Source: Bacteroidota bacterium
Lineage (GTDB): Bacteria; Bacteroidota; Bacteroidia; Flavobacteriales; Weeksellaceae
DNA: 36,087 nucleotides
Direction: 5' to 3'
Assembly (NCBI GenBank): GCA_023426625.1
Contig: JAFAAJ010000056.1
Location: forward strand, 1 to 36,087
Each line of letters opens with the position of its first letter. Within the stretch, counting starts at the first letter, position 1. The notes under the pieces were generated by a model that had not been told where the DNA came from, searched no databases, and saw only the letters and a program-made list of their open reading frames with translations. Position numbers and translations under genes: made by a program. Shown one piece after another: positions 16,290 through 24,087 of the stretch.

Positions 16290-16320
16290 CAAACTTAACT
16301 CATTCCTTTGATATTGCCAA
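16290..16320 (-). promoter_or_regulatory. Promoter of the minus-strand accessory operon
   Basis: On the minus strand TTTG (16317-16320) is followed by 19 bases and TAAGTTTG (16290-16297), matching the Bacteroidota -33 TTTG / -7 TAnnTTTG pattern. Transcription would start near 16283 and read the 16193 gene. The -33 box is covered by operator copy O2 and the start is next to O1, a layout expected for repression. Confidence 0.6.
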
Positions 16321-16328
16321 ATATGTCA
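16314..16328. promoter_or_regulatory. Operator-like site O2 over the regulator start codon
   Basis: TTGCCAAATATGTCA resembles O1 (13 of 15 positions) and lies 49 bp from it. It overlaps the -33 box of the divergent promoter and the ATG at 16323 of the XRE gene, so binding would affect both directions. Confidence 0.45.
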
Positions 16329-16568
16329 AGTATGGAGAAGTCAGAATTATTAAAATCTGTAGGTAAAAGAATACAGGAAATAAGGAATAATAAGGGTTTA
16401 ACTCAAGATGAGTTAGTAGGAAAAATTGATGGTGAAATTGATACTACTAATATTTCAAGAATAGAAGCTGGAAGAACTAATCCAACCATATTTACTCTTT
16501 ACAGAATATCAGAAGCCTTAGAAGTAAAACTTTCTGATCTAGTAGATATTGTCTTAATAGAAGAGTAG
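16323..16568 (+). CDS. XRE-family HTH transcriptional regulator
   Basis: This small DNA-binding protein (81 residues from ATG 16323, 78 from ATG 16332) has one helix-turn-helix domain: L-T-Q-D-E-L then N-I-S-R-I-E-A-G-R-T-N-P and the Cro/CI-type tail L-Y-R-I-S-E-A-L-E-V. The frame opens with TTG at 16308, but two ATG codons follow closely and are more likely. It is the only short plus-strand gene in the left half of the element, and faces the minus-strand operon across a region holding two matching palindromes. Autoregulation and repression of the divergent operon are inferred. It could also control excision, but it is far from the integrase. Confidence 0.85.
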   Translation: MSSMEKSELLKSVGKRIQEIRNNKGLTQDELVGKIDGEIDTTNISRIEAGRTNPTIFTLYRISEALEVKLSDLVDIVLIEE

Positions 16569-16758
16569 TCCTTTCAAAATTTGGCTATTATATTATATCT
16601 TGTAAAAGATCATACAAATAAGTATGATATTTACAGGGAATTAAGATCACCTTTGCGTTTGCTTTGAGATATTTTACATATATGCTCCTTATAGAACAAT
16701 AGAATATATCAGAGAATTCTCTGTTAATTTTAAATTGTAAATATTTTAAGATTAATAT
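16569..16758. other. Noncoding region with the first copy of two shared blocks
   Basis: Between the XRE gene and the broken RadC gene, 16572-16590 matches 26234-26252 (18 of 19) and 16686-16708 matches 26436-26458 (21 of 23). The order and orientation are the same, but spacing differs (95 versus 183 bp). I see no gene. The blocks may be regulatory RNA pieces, replication or recombination sites. Confidence 0.5.
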
Positions 16759-17207
16759 TTATAGTAGTCCTTTATCAGCAAAACTGTAATAAGATTCTTT
16801 ATTGATAATTAAATGGTCAAGTAATTTGATTTCTAAAAATTCACATGCTGTTTTTAATTTACTTGTAATATCCATATCAGATTTACTTGGTTTCAGATTT
16901 GTGCTTGGATGATTGTGAATTAATATAATGTGGGTAGAAATAGACTTTAATGCAATAGATAGAATTAACCTTATATCTACTATCTACTACGCTAGAAGAT
17001 ATACCTCCTTTTGACAAGCTATAAATACCTATAACTTTAAGTGCATTGTTAAGAAACATGATTTTAGCTTCCTCAAACATTTCAATTGTATCTAAATTCC
17101 AATAGGTGAGAGCTACTCTGTATGAAGATTCCACTGGTAGAGACAATAGTATCTATTATGTTAGGAGAATAAGAAACCTGTATTTCTGATACCTGATGAT
17201 TTTGCAT
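16759..17207 (-). pseudogene. RadC/JAB-family gene, frameshifted by a 7-bp tandem duplication
   Basis: Read from ATG 17207, the gene begins V-S-E-I-Q-V-S-Y. A frame change near 17150 is needed to reach Y-W-N-L-D-T-I-E-M-F-E-E-A-K-I, then I-Y-S-L-S-K-G-G-I-S-S-S-V-V-D. After that a tandem duplication of TATCTAC (16974-16980 and 16981-16987) shifts the frame. Removing one copy restores V-V-D-I-R-L-I-L, then the JAB motif I-H-N-H-P-S with P-S-K-S-D, and the normal end Y-S-F-A-D-K-G-L-L at 16761. RadC-type JAB proteins are frequent in Bacteroidota mobile elements, but their function there is not settled. With two frame breaks the gene is probably dead, although the tandem 7-mer is the kind of change that can revert by slippage. 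Confidence 0.8.
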
Positions 17208-17240
17208 AAATAAAAAAGATTAAGTGGGGAATTATAAAAT

Positions 17241-17299
17241 AAAAACTTCCAATCTCGTATTTACACTATATAGCATACAATACGAAACAGGAAGTTTTT
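17241..17299 (-). terminator. Long two-part hairpin after the 17330-17737 gene
   Basis: Outer arms AAAAACTTCC / GGAAGTTTTT (17241-17250, 17290-17299) and inner arms TCGTATT / AATACGA are separated by short bulges. The central loop includes CTATATAG. On the minus strand it follows the stop at 17330 and ends in a T-rich run, so it can terminate. The size and internal symmetry are more than a terminator needs, and resemble the structure at 26467-26550. Confidence 0.6.
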
Positions 17300-17329
17300 A
17301 TGTAATAAAGTTCTATTTAAACTCTAAGA

Positions 17330-17737
17330 TTAATCTGCTAAGATATGGTCATATTTTCCATTTGTAGAAAAAGCTTCCAAATCTGCTTCAAATCTATCAG
17401 ATGAAACTATGTTAGACTTTATTGAGCTAGAAGGAACACTACTTTCTGGGACATAAACAAATCTGTGTTGCATGATAATGGATTCCCCTGTTTCTTTGAT
17501 AACATACTCATAAGGTTCACACTCTTCTTTCTGAACATTACCTTGAAGCTCAGTACCAATTAAAGCCTTGCATGTTTTTTCATCAAATGTGGATGAAATG
17601 AATGTTTTCTTTGCAGTAGCATAATACTGGTTAGTCTTTTGACTTAATATCATTTCAATACCTCCTTGAACTTCTAAAGCACAAAATGTTGTACCATCCT
17701 CTCTTTGTCTTGCTTTGTAACTGATAATTCTTACCAT
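17330..17737 (-). CDS. Hypothetical mobile-element protein, 135 residues
   Basis: I do not recognise a domain. The sequence is soluble and beta-rich: I-S-Y-K-A-R-Q-R-E-D-G near the start, then C-A-L-E-V-Q-G-G-I-E, and Q-H-R-F-V-Y-V-P-E near residue 95, followed by a serine-rich, disordered-looking tail. No signal peptide or membrane segment is present. The compact strand pattern would fit a small nucleic-acid-binding fold, but no specific motif shows it. It is the last backbone gene before the plus-strand cargo and is transcribed away from it, with a strong hairpin at its 3' side. The small size and position between replication-type genes and accessory genes suggest an element-specific accessory protein. 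Confidence 0.6.
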   Translation of the reverse strand: MVRIISYKARQREDGTTFCALEVQGGIEMILSQKTNQYYATAKKTFISSTFDEKTCKALIGTELQGNVQKEECEPYEYVIKETGESIIMQHRFVYVPESSVPSSSIKSNIVSSDRFEADLEAFSTNGKYDHILAD

Positions 17738-17945
17738 TGTTTTAAGTTTTTTGAGTTAGATTTCCATCTTTCCTAAGAGATATGTTCAGGTTCAACTATA
17801 GTTCTAGAAGAAATTTGTAGTCTGCCTGAAATTTTATTTTCTATTAGAAAAGGTAGGGGGGAGTTTCCCCATTCCAACATAGGTGGGGGTGCTTTGTATG
17901 GAGGATTACTCTTTCGAGATTTATTTATTCTTATATCTAAAAAAT

Positions 17946-17976
17946 TTTGAGTTATCTTGGAATAAGTTTAAATTTG
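17946..17976 (+). promoter_or_regulatory. Promoter of the dNTPase / methylase / nuclease operon
   Basis: TTTTG (17945-17949) is followed by 19 bases and TAAATTTG (17969-17976), a full match to the Bacteroidota -33/-7 pattern. The start of transcription would be near 17983, leaving a leader of only about 20 nt before ATG 18005. No other promoter is needed for the three overlapping genes. Confidence 0.65.
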
Positions 17977-18004
17977 ATTTTTTTGATAAAAAAAACTAAC
18001 GATT

Positions 18005-19654
18005 ATGGATTGGAAAAAATTATTAAATCCTGAAAGAATAAGAAGATCAGCTCCTTATGATTCAAGAAATGAATTTGAAAGTGATTATGGTAGAATCATA
18101 TATAGTCCTGCACTAAGAAGAATGCATGATAAAACACAAGTTTTTCCACTAACAACAGATGATAATATACACTCGAGATTAACACATTCTAATGAGGTTA
18201 TGTCATTAGGATATACTTTTGGAATGTTATTGTGTGATAATAAAAAGTTTGTAGACAGAACAGGATTTGAAAAAGATAAACTAGTAAGAATTATCCCTAT
18301 TATATTACAAAATGTATGTCTAATCCATGATATAGGTAATTCTCCGTTCGGACATTTTGGAGAAACAATTATTAGTAATTATTTTAAAAAACTTTTTATA
18401 GAAAATGATAAAGTTTTCAAAGCCTTAACACCTCGGAAAAAGAGAGACTTCTTAAACTATGATGGTAATGCACAAGGATTAAGAGTGCTTACTAAATTGC
18501 AAATTCTCAATGACCCTTATGGTCTTAATCTTACTTATGCAACCTTATCAGCATCTCTAAAATATCCTAATTTTGAAGAGATAAATAAGACAATAAAGGA
18601 AGAATTACTAGAAATAGGTAAATCTTTAGATCCTGAATTTATTGAGAATAAAAAGCATGGAATATTTTTTTCTGAAGAAAAATATTTCAACTTAATAGCA
18701 GAAAATACTGGACTTGAGATAAATGGAAGAAAAGTCAGACATCCGTTATGTTATTTAATGGAAGCAGCAGATTCAATAGCATATCTATGTATGGACATGG
18801 AGGATGGTTTTAATAAAGGGGTTTATTCCATTGAATTTATAAAATCAAAATTTGCAGAAAAACAGAATGTAAAAGTATGTGACGAGATTTATACATTATT
18901 AAATAATGAGCATCACAATGATACCTATAAAATTGTTACAACAAGAATAAAATTGATTGCATATTTTGTTGATAAAGCATTTCAAAATTTCATTAATAAT
19001 ATTGATGAAATTGAAAAAGGACTTTACAATAAAGAATTAATAGAAGATGATGCAAATGAACTCTATAAGTTAGTAAAAGGATTTAGTAATGAAATATTTA
19101 AATCAAGAGAAATAAATAATCTTGAGTCTACAGGATATTCTGTTATAGTAGGCTTATTAGATTTTTATATAGATTTCATTTTCCTAAAAAATGATAATAG
19201 TTTTGTAAGTAGGGCAACAGCTCTTATATCAAACTCCATAATTGATGCTGCAATTGAAGAAACTTTAATTGAAACATGTAATATCAAACTTCAAAAAGGA
19301 CTGAAAGACTTAACGGAAAGCTATAATAAATTCATAGATAAGGAAGATAAAAGCTGTAAAAAAATAGAAAAAGAATTAAATAATATCACTGAAAAAATAA
19401 AAACCTTTAGTGAATTAGAGAAAAAATACTCTAGGCTTTTCAAAATGCAAATAGAATCTCCTATTAGTAGTAATAGTAAAGAATATGCTGAGCTATCGGA
19501 AACTAGAGCAAAAATATATGAAGTTGTAAATCCAAGTTTTGATGATTTGGATATATATTATAAACTTAGAGTTATTGTAGACTTCATAAGTGGGATGACT
19601 GATCAATATGCATTAAAGCATTATCAAAAAATAAGTGGACAAAGAATTAGTTGA
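18005..19654 (+). CDS. Dgt-type dNTP triphosphohydrolase (HD domain)
   Basis: This 549-residue protein has the hallmarks of bacterial dGTPases. H-S-R-L-T-H61-S-N-E-V gives the first metal ligand, and H108-D109-I-G-N-S-P-F-G-H117-F-G-E120 gives the HD pair and the catalytic His/Glu. N-Y-D-G-N-A-Q near 151-157 and A-A-D256-S-I-A-Y give the substrate loop and fourth ligand. The family cleaves dNTPs to deoxynucleoside and triphosphate; substrate preference cannot be read here. The length is slightly above that of E. coli Dgt (505), with an extra coiled-coil-like, lysine/glutamate-rich C-terminal part around 430-490. It is cytoplasmic. It is the first gene of the cargo operon and overlaps the next gene by 20 bp. 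Dgt-type enzymes are known in phage defence, where they deplete dNTPs during infection, so a defence role here is well motivated but inferred. Confidence 0.92.
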   Translation: MDWKKLLNPERIRRSAPYDSRNEFESDYGRIIYSPALRRMHDKTQVFPLTTDDNIHSRLTHSNEVMSLGYTFGMLLCDNKKFVDRTGFEKDKLVRIIPIILQNVCLIHDIGNSPFGHFGETIISNYFKKLFIENDKVFKALTPRKKRDFLNYDGNAQGLRVLTKLQILNDPYGLNLTYATLSASLKYPNFEEINKTIKEELLEIGKSLDPEFIENKKHGIFFSEEKYFNLIAENTGLEINGRKVRHPLCYLMEAADSIAYLCMDMEDGFNKGVYSIEFIKSKFAEKQNVKVCDEIYTLLNNEHHNDTYKIVTTRIKLIAYFVDKAFQNFINNIDEIEKGLYNKELIEDDANELYKLVKGFSNEIFKSREINNLESTGYSVIVGLLDFYIDFIFLKNDNSFVSRATALISNSIIDAAIEETLIETCNIKLQKGLKDLTESYNKFIDKEDKSCKKIEKELNNITEKIKTFSELEKKYSRLFKMQIESPISSNSKEYAELSETRAKIYEVVNPSFDDLDIYYKLRVIVDFISGMTDQYALKHYQKISGQRIS

Positions 19655-22600
19655 TAAAAAAGTAATAGACAAGAAAGCTAAATATTTTTGGAAATATTTA
19701 GAAGAAATTTCGCAGAAAGAGATAATTAAGTTTATAGAAGATCTTTCTGCATTTTCTCATGTCTTTATTTTTAGTGGGGTTATAAGAAATTTTTTTCTTG
19801 ATGTTAATGAAAATGCAAGAGATATAGATATAGTTTATCAAGGAAATGATGATGAGTTAAAGAATTTTTTGAGAAATTATAAATATTATGTAAATAGCTT
19901 CAATGGCTATAAAATTTATATCTCAAACTTTACTATAGATTTATGGAAGATAGATTCTACATGGGCAATAGAGAATAAAAAACTAGAATTAGAGCTATTT
20001 AATCAATATGTCCTACCAGAATCAGCTTTTTTTAATTTTTCTTCTATAGTTTATGACTTTTTTAATAAAAAGTTTATTTATTCAGATAAGTTTTTGACAT
20101 TCATTAATTCTCGAACTTTGGATTTGGTCTTACGGGCTAATCCTTTACCACAATTATGTATTGTTAATACTCTATATTATAGAGACAAATTTGGGTTAAA
20201 AATTTCCGAAGCACTTAAGCAATTTTGTATTGGATATTTTGAGAATTATACTGAAGAGGACTTCAATATTATTCAATTAAAGCACTTTAAAGAGGTTAAA
20301 TATTCATACTCCTATATTGAAAAACACATAAAAATCTTTGATAATAAATTATTAAGTCTACTATTTGATTTAGATCTGTTGGATAAAAAAGAGTTATTTT
20401 TTTTAGATGACTTAAAAGATGAAAATAAAATACAATTTTTAAATAGTAGAACAAAAAATATACTATCAAATCAACTTTTGCCAGATGCCTTTTTTTGTAT
20501 AAAAGGAGAGCCTTTAATTTTATTTTTTGACGAATCAAAAAAGGATAGAGATGAAGACTGGGAGGTGAAAATTTGGAATTTTAATCAATCTGCTATTGTT
20601 TTTATAAATGAAGACAATCAATGGAAAATTAAAAATGGATTCAAAGTTCTAGAGAACGGTTCTGCATTAGAATACCTTAATGAAAGTAAATTGACTGATT
20701 TTGAATATTTTGAGTTAATAACTGGAAAAAGCTGGGAAAAACATAAAAAAAGTTTAGCAGAAGAATATAGAGTTGATTATTATCTATTAAATAACATTAG
20801 TGAGTTTAGAAATAAGCTAAGATTAAAATATAAATTAGATTCGAAAATTGCAAATTCCCTTATTGGAAGGGCTATTTTTATTAGGTACTTAATTGATAGA
20901 GGAATAGATTTAGATAGATATAGGATAAAAGATCAGAAAGATTTCAATAATATTTTATTAAATAAAATGGAGGCATATAAGCTATTTAATAGAATATTGA
21001 ATGATTTCAAAGGAAATTTATTTCCATTAAGCTACATAGTTAATGGTAAAATTATAAATGAAGAAGATGAGGTATCACAAGAACAATTAACAGATTTAAC
21101 ATATCTTCTACAGGGAGCTAAACTAACTAAAGAAGGGACACAGTTATCATGGGAAAATCTTTATGATTTTTCTATCATACCAATAGAGTTTATAAGCAGT
21201 ATTTATGAAAGATTTATTGGGGAGGAAAATCAGGCAGATAAGGGAGCATATTATACACCATTATTTTTAGTAGACTATATAGAAAAGGAAACGGTAGGAA
21301 AATTTTTTAGAAATCATCCTACACAACAGGACTGTAGGATATTAGATCCCTCTTGTGGCTCGGGAATTTTTTTAGTAGAAGGCTTTAGAACAATTATTAA
21401 TCAGTATAAAAAACTAAATCCAGATTATTCTAAAGAAGAAAATAAAGTTTTTTATAGAAATAAACTTGTAGAATTATTAAAAACCAATATTTTTGGAATT
21501 GATCAAGATGAAAATGCCATTAATATTGCAATCTTTTCATTATATATTACATTATTAGATAATCTAGAACCTAAAAGTGTTAGTGGATTCGAATTCCCAG
21601 ATTTATTAGAGTCTAATTTTTTTATATCAGATTTTTTTGACATAAAAAGTAAATTCAATACAAAATTAAATGAATATCATTTTCAATTTATATTAGGAAA
21701 CCCACCATGGAAAACTAAAGGGCATCCGAAAGAAAAACAATTGTTCGAAAAATATATTGAATACAGAAAAGAAAAAGAAAATTCAATATTAGAAATAGTC
21801 CATAGAGAAATAGCAGAAGCTTTTTTGATTAGGGTTTCTGACTTTAGCTTCAATGAAACTGCTTTTATAGTTGTAAGTAAAATTCTATATAAGCTTGATA
21901 AAAATGGTGTATTCAGAAATTATTTTTTTAATAGTTTTTGTGTAAGACAAATAGTAGAATTGTCATCAGTAAGACATCAAATTTTTAATAACTCTAATGA
22001 TAGTGCGGTTGCACCTGCAACTATTTTATTTTATAAAAAAGCAGAAAAAGAATTGTTTGAAAATATTGTTAAGCATATATCTCTTAAACCAAACATATTC
22101 TTTGAAGTATTTAAATTAATGGTTATTGAAAAATATGATGTAAAGGAAATAAGGCAAAAAATTTTTATAGAAGAAGATTGGGCTTTGAAAACTTTTGTTT
22201 ACGGAAATGTTTTGGACTATTATTTTATTAAAAGATTAAAAAAAGATTATTCTACAATTAAAGCAGTAATTTCAGATGATACAAAATTCATTTTTGGCCA
22301 AGGTTTAAAATTTAAAGATGGAGAAAAAAGGATAAGCACAGAAAGATTTGCGGATTATAAGTTTATAGGCTCTTTAAAAAAGAAATTAAACCTAAAAGGA
22401 GAATTAGCTGATGAAGTGACTAATTACAGTAATTACTTAAAACCATACTATATAGCAGAGGATAGTTTTGTAGATTGGGATTCTAGAGAAGTAGGTTATT
22501 TTCCTGAAGACGATAGGATTTTTGATTCTCCGAGTCTTTTAATTACAGGAGGAACCAGCAAAGATTTCAAGTCAGTCAGTGCTATTTCATATACTAATAC

Positions 22601-23450
22601 ATTATTTAAAAGTTCATTAACAGCAATAAAGGCTTTAGATAATGAATTCTTAGGTTCTTTGAAGGCATTTTCTGCAATTTTAAATTCTTCATTTTTTAGT
22701 TATTATATTATAACTACAGGATCATCTATTGGGATTGAAAGAGAGGAAACTCATGATGAAGAAAAATGGAATGTTCCGTTTAATGAAACTCATGAATTAA
22801 TAAGTCTATATGAAAATGTTGAGACACTTTCAAAAGATTTTCATAGCCTTTTTATAAAAGATAATTTTGTTAAACATCAACTAGATGAAGCAATAAAAAA
22901 TCTTGATTCAGAGATTATTAATTCATTTGGATTGTCTTCGAATGAAAAGAGTTTACTAGATTATACCAATACTATAACAAAAACTCTTCTAAAGGGAACA
23001 AAGGAAGAAAAAAAGAAAATTATTAGTAGAATAAAGTATAAAGATTATATATTAAAAAAATATGCTGAAGTTTTCATAAATCATTTCAGTAAAAGATTCA
23101 ATAATAAAAACAATTATTTTGAAGTTGAGATATTGTGGTCTGAGTTTTTGATAATGATGAAGTTCAAAATTATTTCTCAGCCTTCTATGGCAGAAGATTT
23201 AATTGTTTGGTCAAAAATAGAGAATAGACAACTCTTAATTAATATTACAAAATTGGGTTTTGAGCATGTAAGTGACAATTTATTCTTACAAAAAGATATT
23301 AAAGGCTTCGAGGAAGATTACTTTTACATTGCTAAACCTAATCAATATAAATCATGGCACTTGGCTTTAGCTAATCTTGATTTATCTGAATTCATTGAAG
23401 CATTTTTTAAAATAAATAATGAAAGTTTAAACACAAATGAAAATAAATAA
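19635..23450 (+). CDS. Nucleotidyltransferase-domain / N6-adenine DNA methyltransferase fusion
   Basis: 1271 residues. Residues about 40-110 form a Pol-beta-type nucleotidyltransferase head like that of CCA-adding enzymes: F-S-G48-V-I-R51-N, then R-D63-I-D65-I-V and a third acidic strand with D102. About 150-215 resemble the following neck helices. From about 400 the protein looks like an Eco57I/PglX-type modification protein: A-I-F-I-R-Y-L-I-D-R-G, then Y-Y539-T-P, the SAM-binding motif D571-P-S-C-G-S-G, and the catalytic motif N689-P-P-W for adenine N6 methylation. The long C-terminal part is probably target recognition. No nuclease motif is apparent here, and the next gene may supply it. 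The start is a GTG directly after an in-frame TAA, 20 bp inside the dNTPase gene; no earlier start exists. The fusion of these two domains is unusual. Methylase assignment is firm; the role of the nucleotidyltransferase head is unknown. Confidence 0.9.
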   Translation: MDKELVDKKVIDKKAKYFWKYLEEISQKEIIKFIEDLSAFSHVFIFSGVIRNFFLDVNENARDIDIVYQGNDDELKNFLRNYKYYVNSFNGYKIYISNFTIDLWKIDSTWAIENKKLELELFNQYVLPESAFFNFSSIVYDFFNKKFIYSDKFLTFINSRTLDLVLRANPLPQLCIVNTLYYRDKFGLKISEALKQFCIGYFENYTEEDFNIIQLKHFKEVKYSYSYIEKHIKIFDNKLLSLLFDLDLLDKKELFFLDDLKDENKIQFLNSRTKNILSNQLLPDAFFCIKGEPLILFFDESKKDRDEDWEVKIWNFNQSAIVFINEDNQWKIKNGFKVLENGSALEYLNESKLTDFEYFELITGKSWEKHKKSLAEEYRVDYYLLNNISEFRNKLRLKYKLDSKIANSLIGRAIFIRYLIDRGIDLDRYRIKDQKDFNNILLNKMEAYKLFNRILNDFKGNLFPLSYIVNGKIINEEDEVSQEQLTDLTYLLQGAKLTKEGTQLSWENLYDFSIIPIEFISSIYERFIGEENQADKGAYYTPLFLVDYIEKETVGKFFRNHPTQQDCRILDPSCGSGIFLVEGFRTIINQYKKLNPDYSKEENKVFYRNKLVELLKTNIFGIDQDENAINIAIFSLYITLLDNLEPKSVSGFEFPDLLESNFFISDFFDIKSKFNTKLNEYHFQFILGNPPWKTKGHPKEKQLFEKYIEYRKEKENSILEIVHREIAEAFLIRVSDFSFNETAFIVVSKILYKLDKNGVFRNYFFNSFCVRQIVELSSVRHQIFNNSNDSAVAPATILFYKKAEKELFENIVKHISLKPNIFFEVFKLMVIEKYDVKEIRQKIFIEEDWALKTFVYGNVLDYYFIKRLKKDYSTIKAVISDDTKFIFGQGLKFKDGEKRISTERFADYKFIGSLKKKLNLKGELADEVTNYSNYLKPYYIAEDSFVDWDSREVGYFPEDDRIFDSPSLLITGGTSKDFKSVSAISYTNTLFKSSLTAIKALDNEFLGSLKAFSAILNSSFFSYYIITTGSSIGIEREETHDEEKWNVPFNETHELISLYENVETLSKDFHSLFIKDNFVKHQLDEAIKNLDSEIINSFGLSSNEKSLLDYTNTITKTLLKGTKEEKKKIISRIKYKDYILKKYAEVFINHFSKRFNNKNNYFEVEILWSEFLIMMKFKIISQPSMAEDLIVWSKIENRQLLINITKLGFEHVSDNLFLQKDIKGFEEDYFYIAKPNQYKSWHLALANLDLSEFIEAFFKINNESLNTNENK

Positions 23451-24075
23451 TCCTAAATATATATCCTATTATGTTGATGAAAACTTTGAGTTCATTTTAG
23501 CTCAAGTTTATGCTTGTTATAAAAAAATGCTTATTGATTATCAATTTGTTGAGGATAATGAAAATAAGATTAAAAATAGATTATATAAAGATTATTTAAA
23601 TAAGCAGGATGTTAGAAATGACTTGGGTCTAAACGAATACTTATTTAAAACAGAAACCGCTTTTATTAATGAAGAATATGATGAAAAAGGTTACTCAGAT
23701 ATAGAAGTTATAGACTTAAAAGGCAGTCTTAGATCAACTGAGGCTTACTATATAATAGAATGTAAAAGATTAAATGGGGAAAACTCTCATTATAAGCAAA
23801 GCTTAAATAATAAGTATATACAAGAAGGAATAAAAAGATTTATAAATGAAAAATATCCCACTCATCATCAGGTGAATGGGATGCTTGCTTTCATAACAAA
23901 AAGGATGGATATAGATGAAAACAGTAAATGTTTTTCCGATTTAAAAAGGTATATGTTTATTAATGATTTTAATTTTTCATATAAGTCAAATCATATAACA
24001 GAATCAGGAAAGAAGATCACATTATATCACTTAATGCTTGATTTTTCTTCAAAAATAAACTCCAGCCTTAATTAA
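23437..24075 (+). CDS. Candidate PD-(D/E)XK endonuclease
   Basis: This 212-residue cytoplasmic protein overlaps the methylase gene by 14 bp. It contains G-Y-S-D88-I-E-V followed 20 residues later by Y-Y-I-I-E108-C-K110-R-L. The D-(x)n-E-x-K pattern on two neighbouring strands is the catalytic signature of PD-(D/E)XK nucleases, and an N-terminal helix with several Glu precedes it. The following helical part (K-Y-I-Q-E-G-I-K-R-F) also fits that fold. Paired with an adenine methylase, this would be the cleaving part of a restriction-type system. The family assignment rests on this motif alone; a non-catalytic or DNA-nicking role is possible. The gene is the last of the operon, and its stop lies 12 bp from the stop of the convergent DUF3871-type gene. 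Confidence 0.72.
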   Translation: MKINNPKYISYYVDENFEFILAQVYACYKKMLIDYQFVEDNENKIKNRLYKDYLNKQDVRNDLGLNEYLFKTETAFINEEYDEKGYSDIEVIDLKGSLRSTEAYYIIECKRLNGENSHYKQSLNNKYIQEGIKRFINEKYPTHHQVNGMLAFITKRMDIDENSKCFSDLKRYMFINDFNFSYKSNHITESGKKITLYHLMLDFSSKINSSLN

Positions 24076-24087
24076 AAACTGGGCCTA

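Noticed and set aside
17847..17890. G-tract region (GGGGGG ... CCCC, then GTGGGGG) as a riboswitch
   Set aside because: Only a short GGGG/CCCC hairpin can be drawn. It is upstream of the promoter of the plus-strand operon, and no known riboswitch core was recognised.
18005..19654. HD protein as a Cas3-type nuclease or a CRISPR component
   Set aside because: The full Dgt signature is present (H-S-R-L-T-H, G-N-S-P-F-G-H-F-G-E, N-A-Q), there is no helicase domain, and no CRISPR array was seen in the window.
19635..23450. PglX of a BREX or Pgl system
   Set aside because: The methylase part is similar in kind, but no BrxC/PglY-like ATPase, PglZ phosphatase or Lon-like gene is present, and the nucleotidyltransferase head is not a PglX feature.
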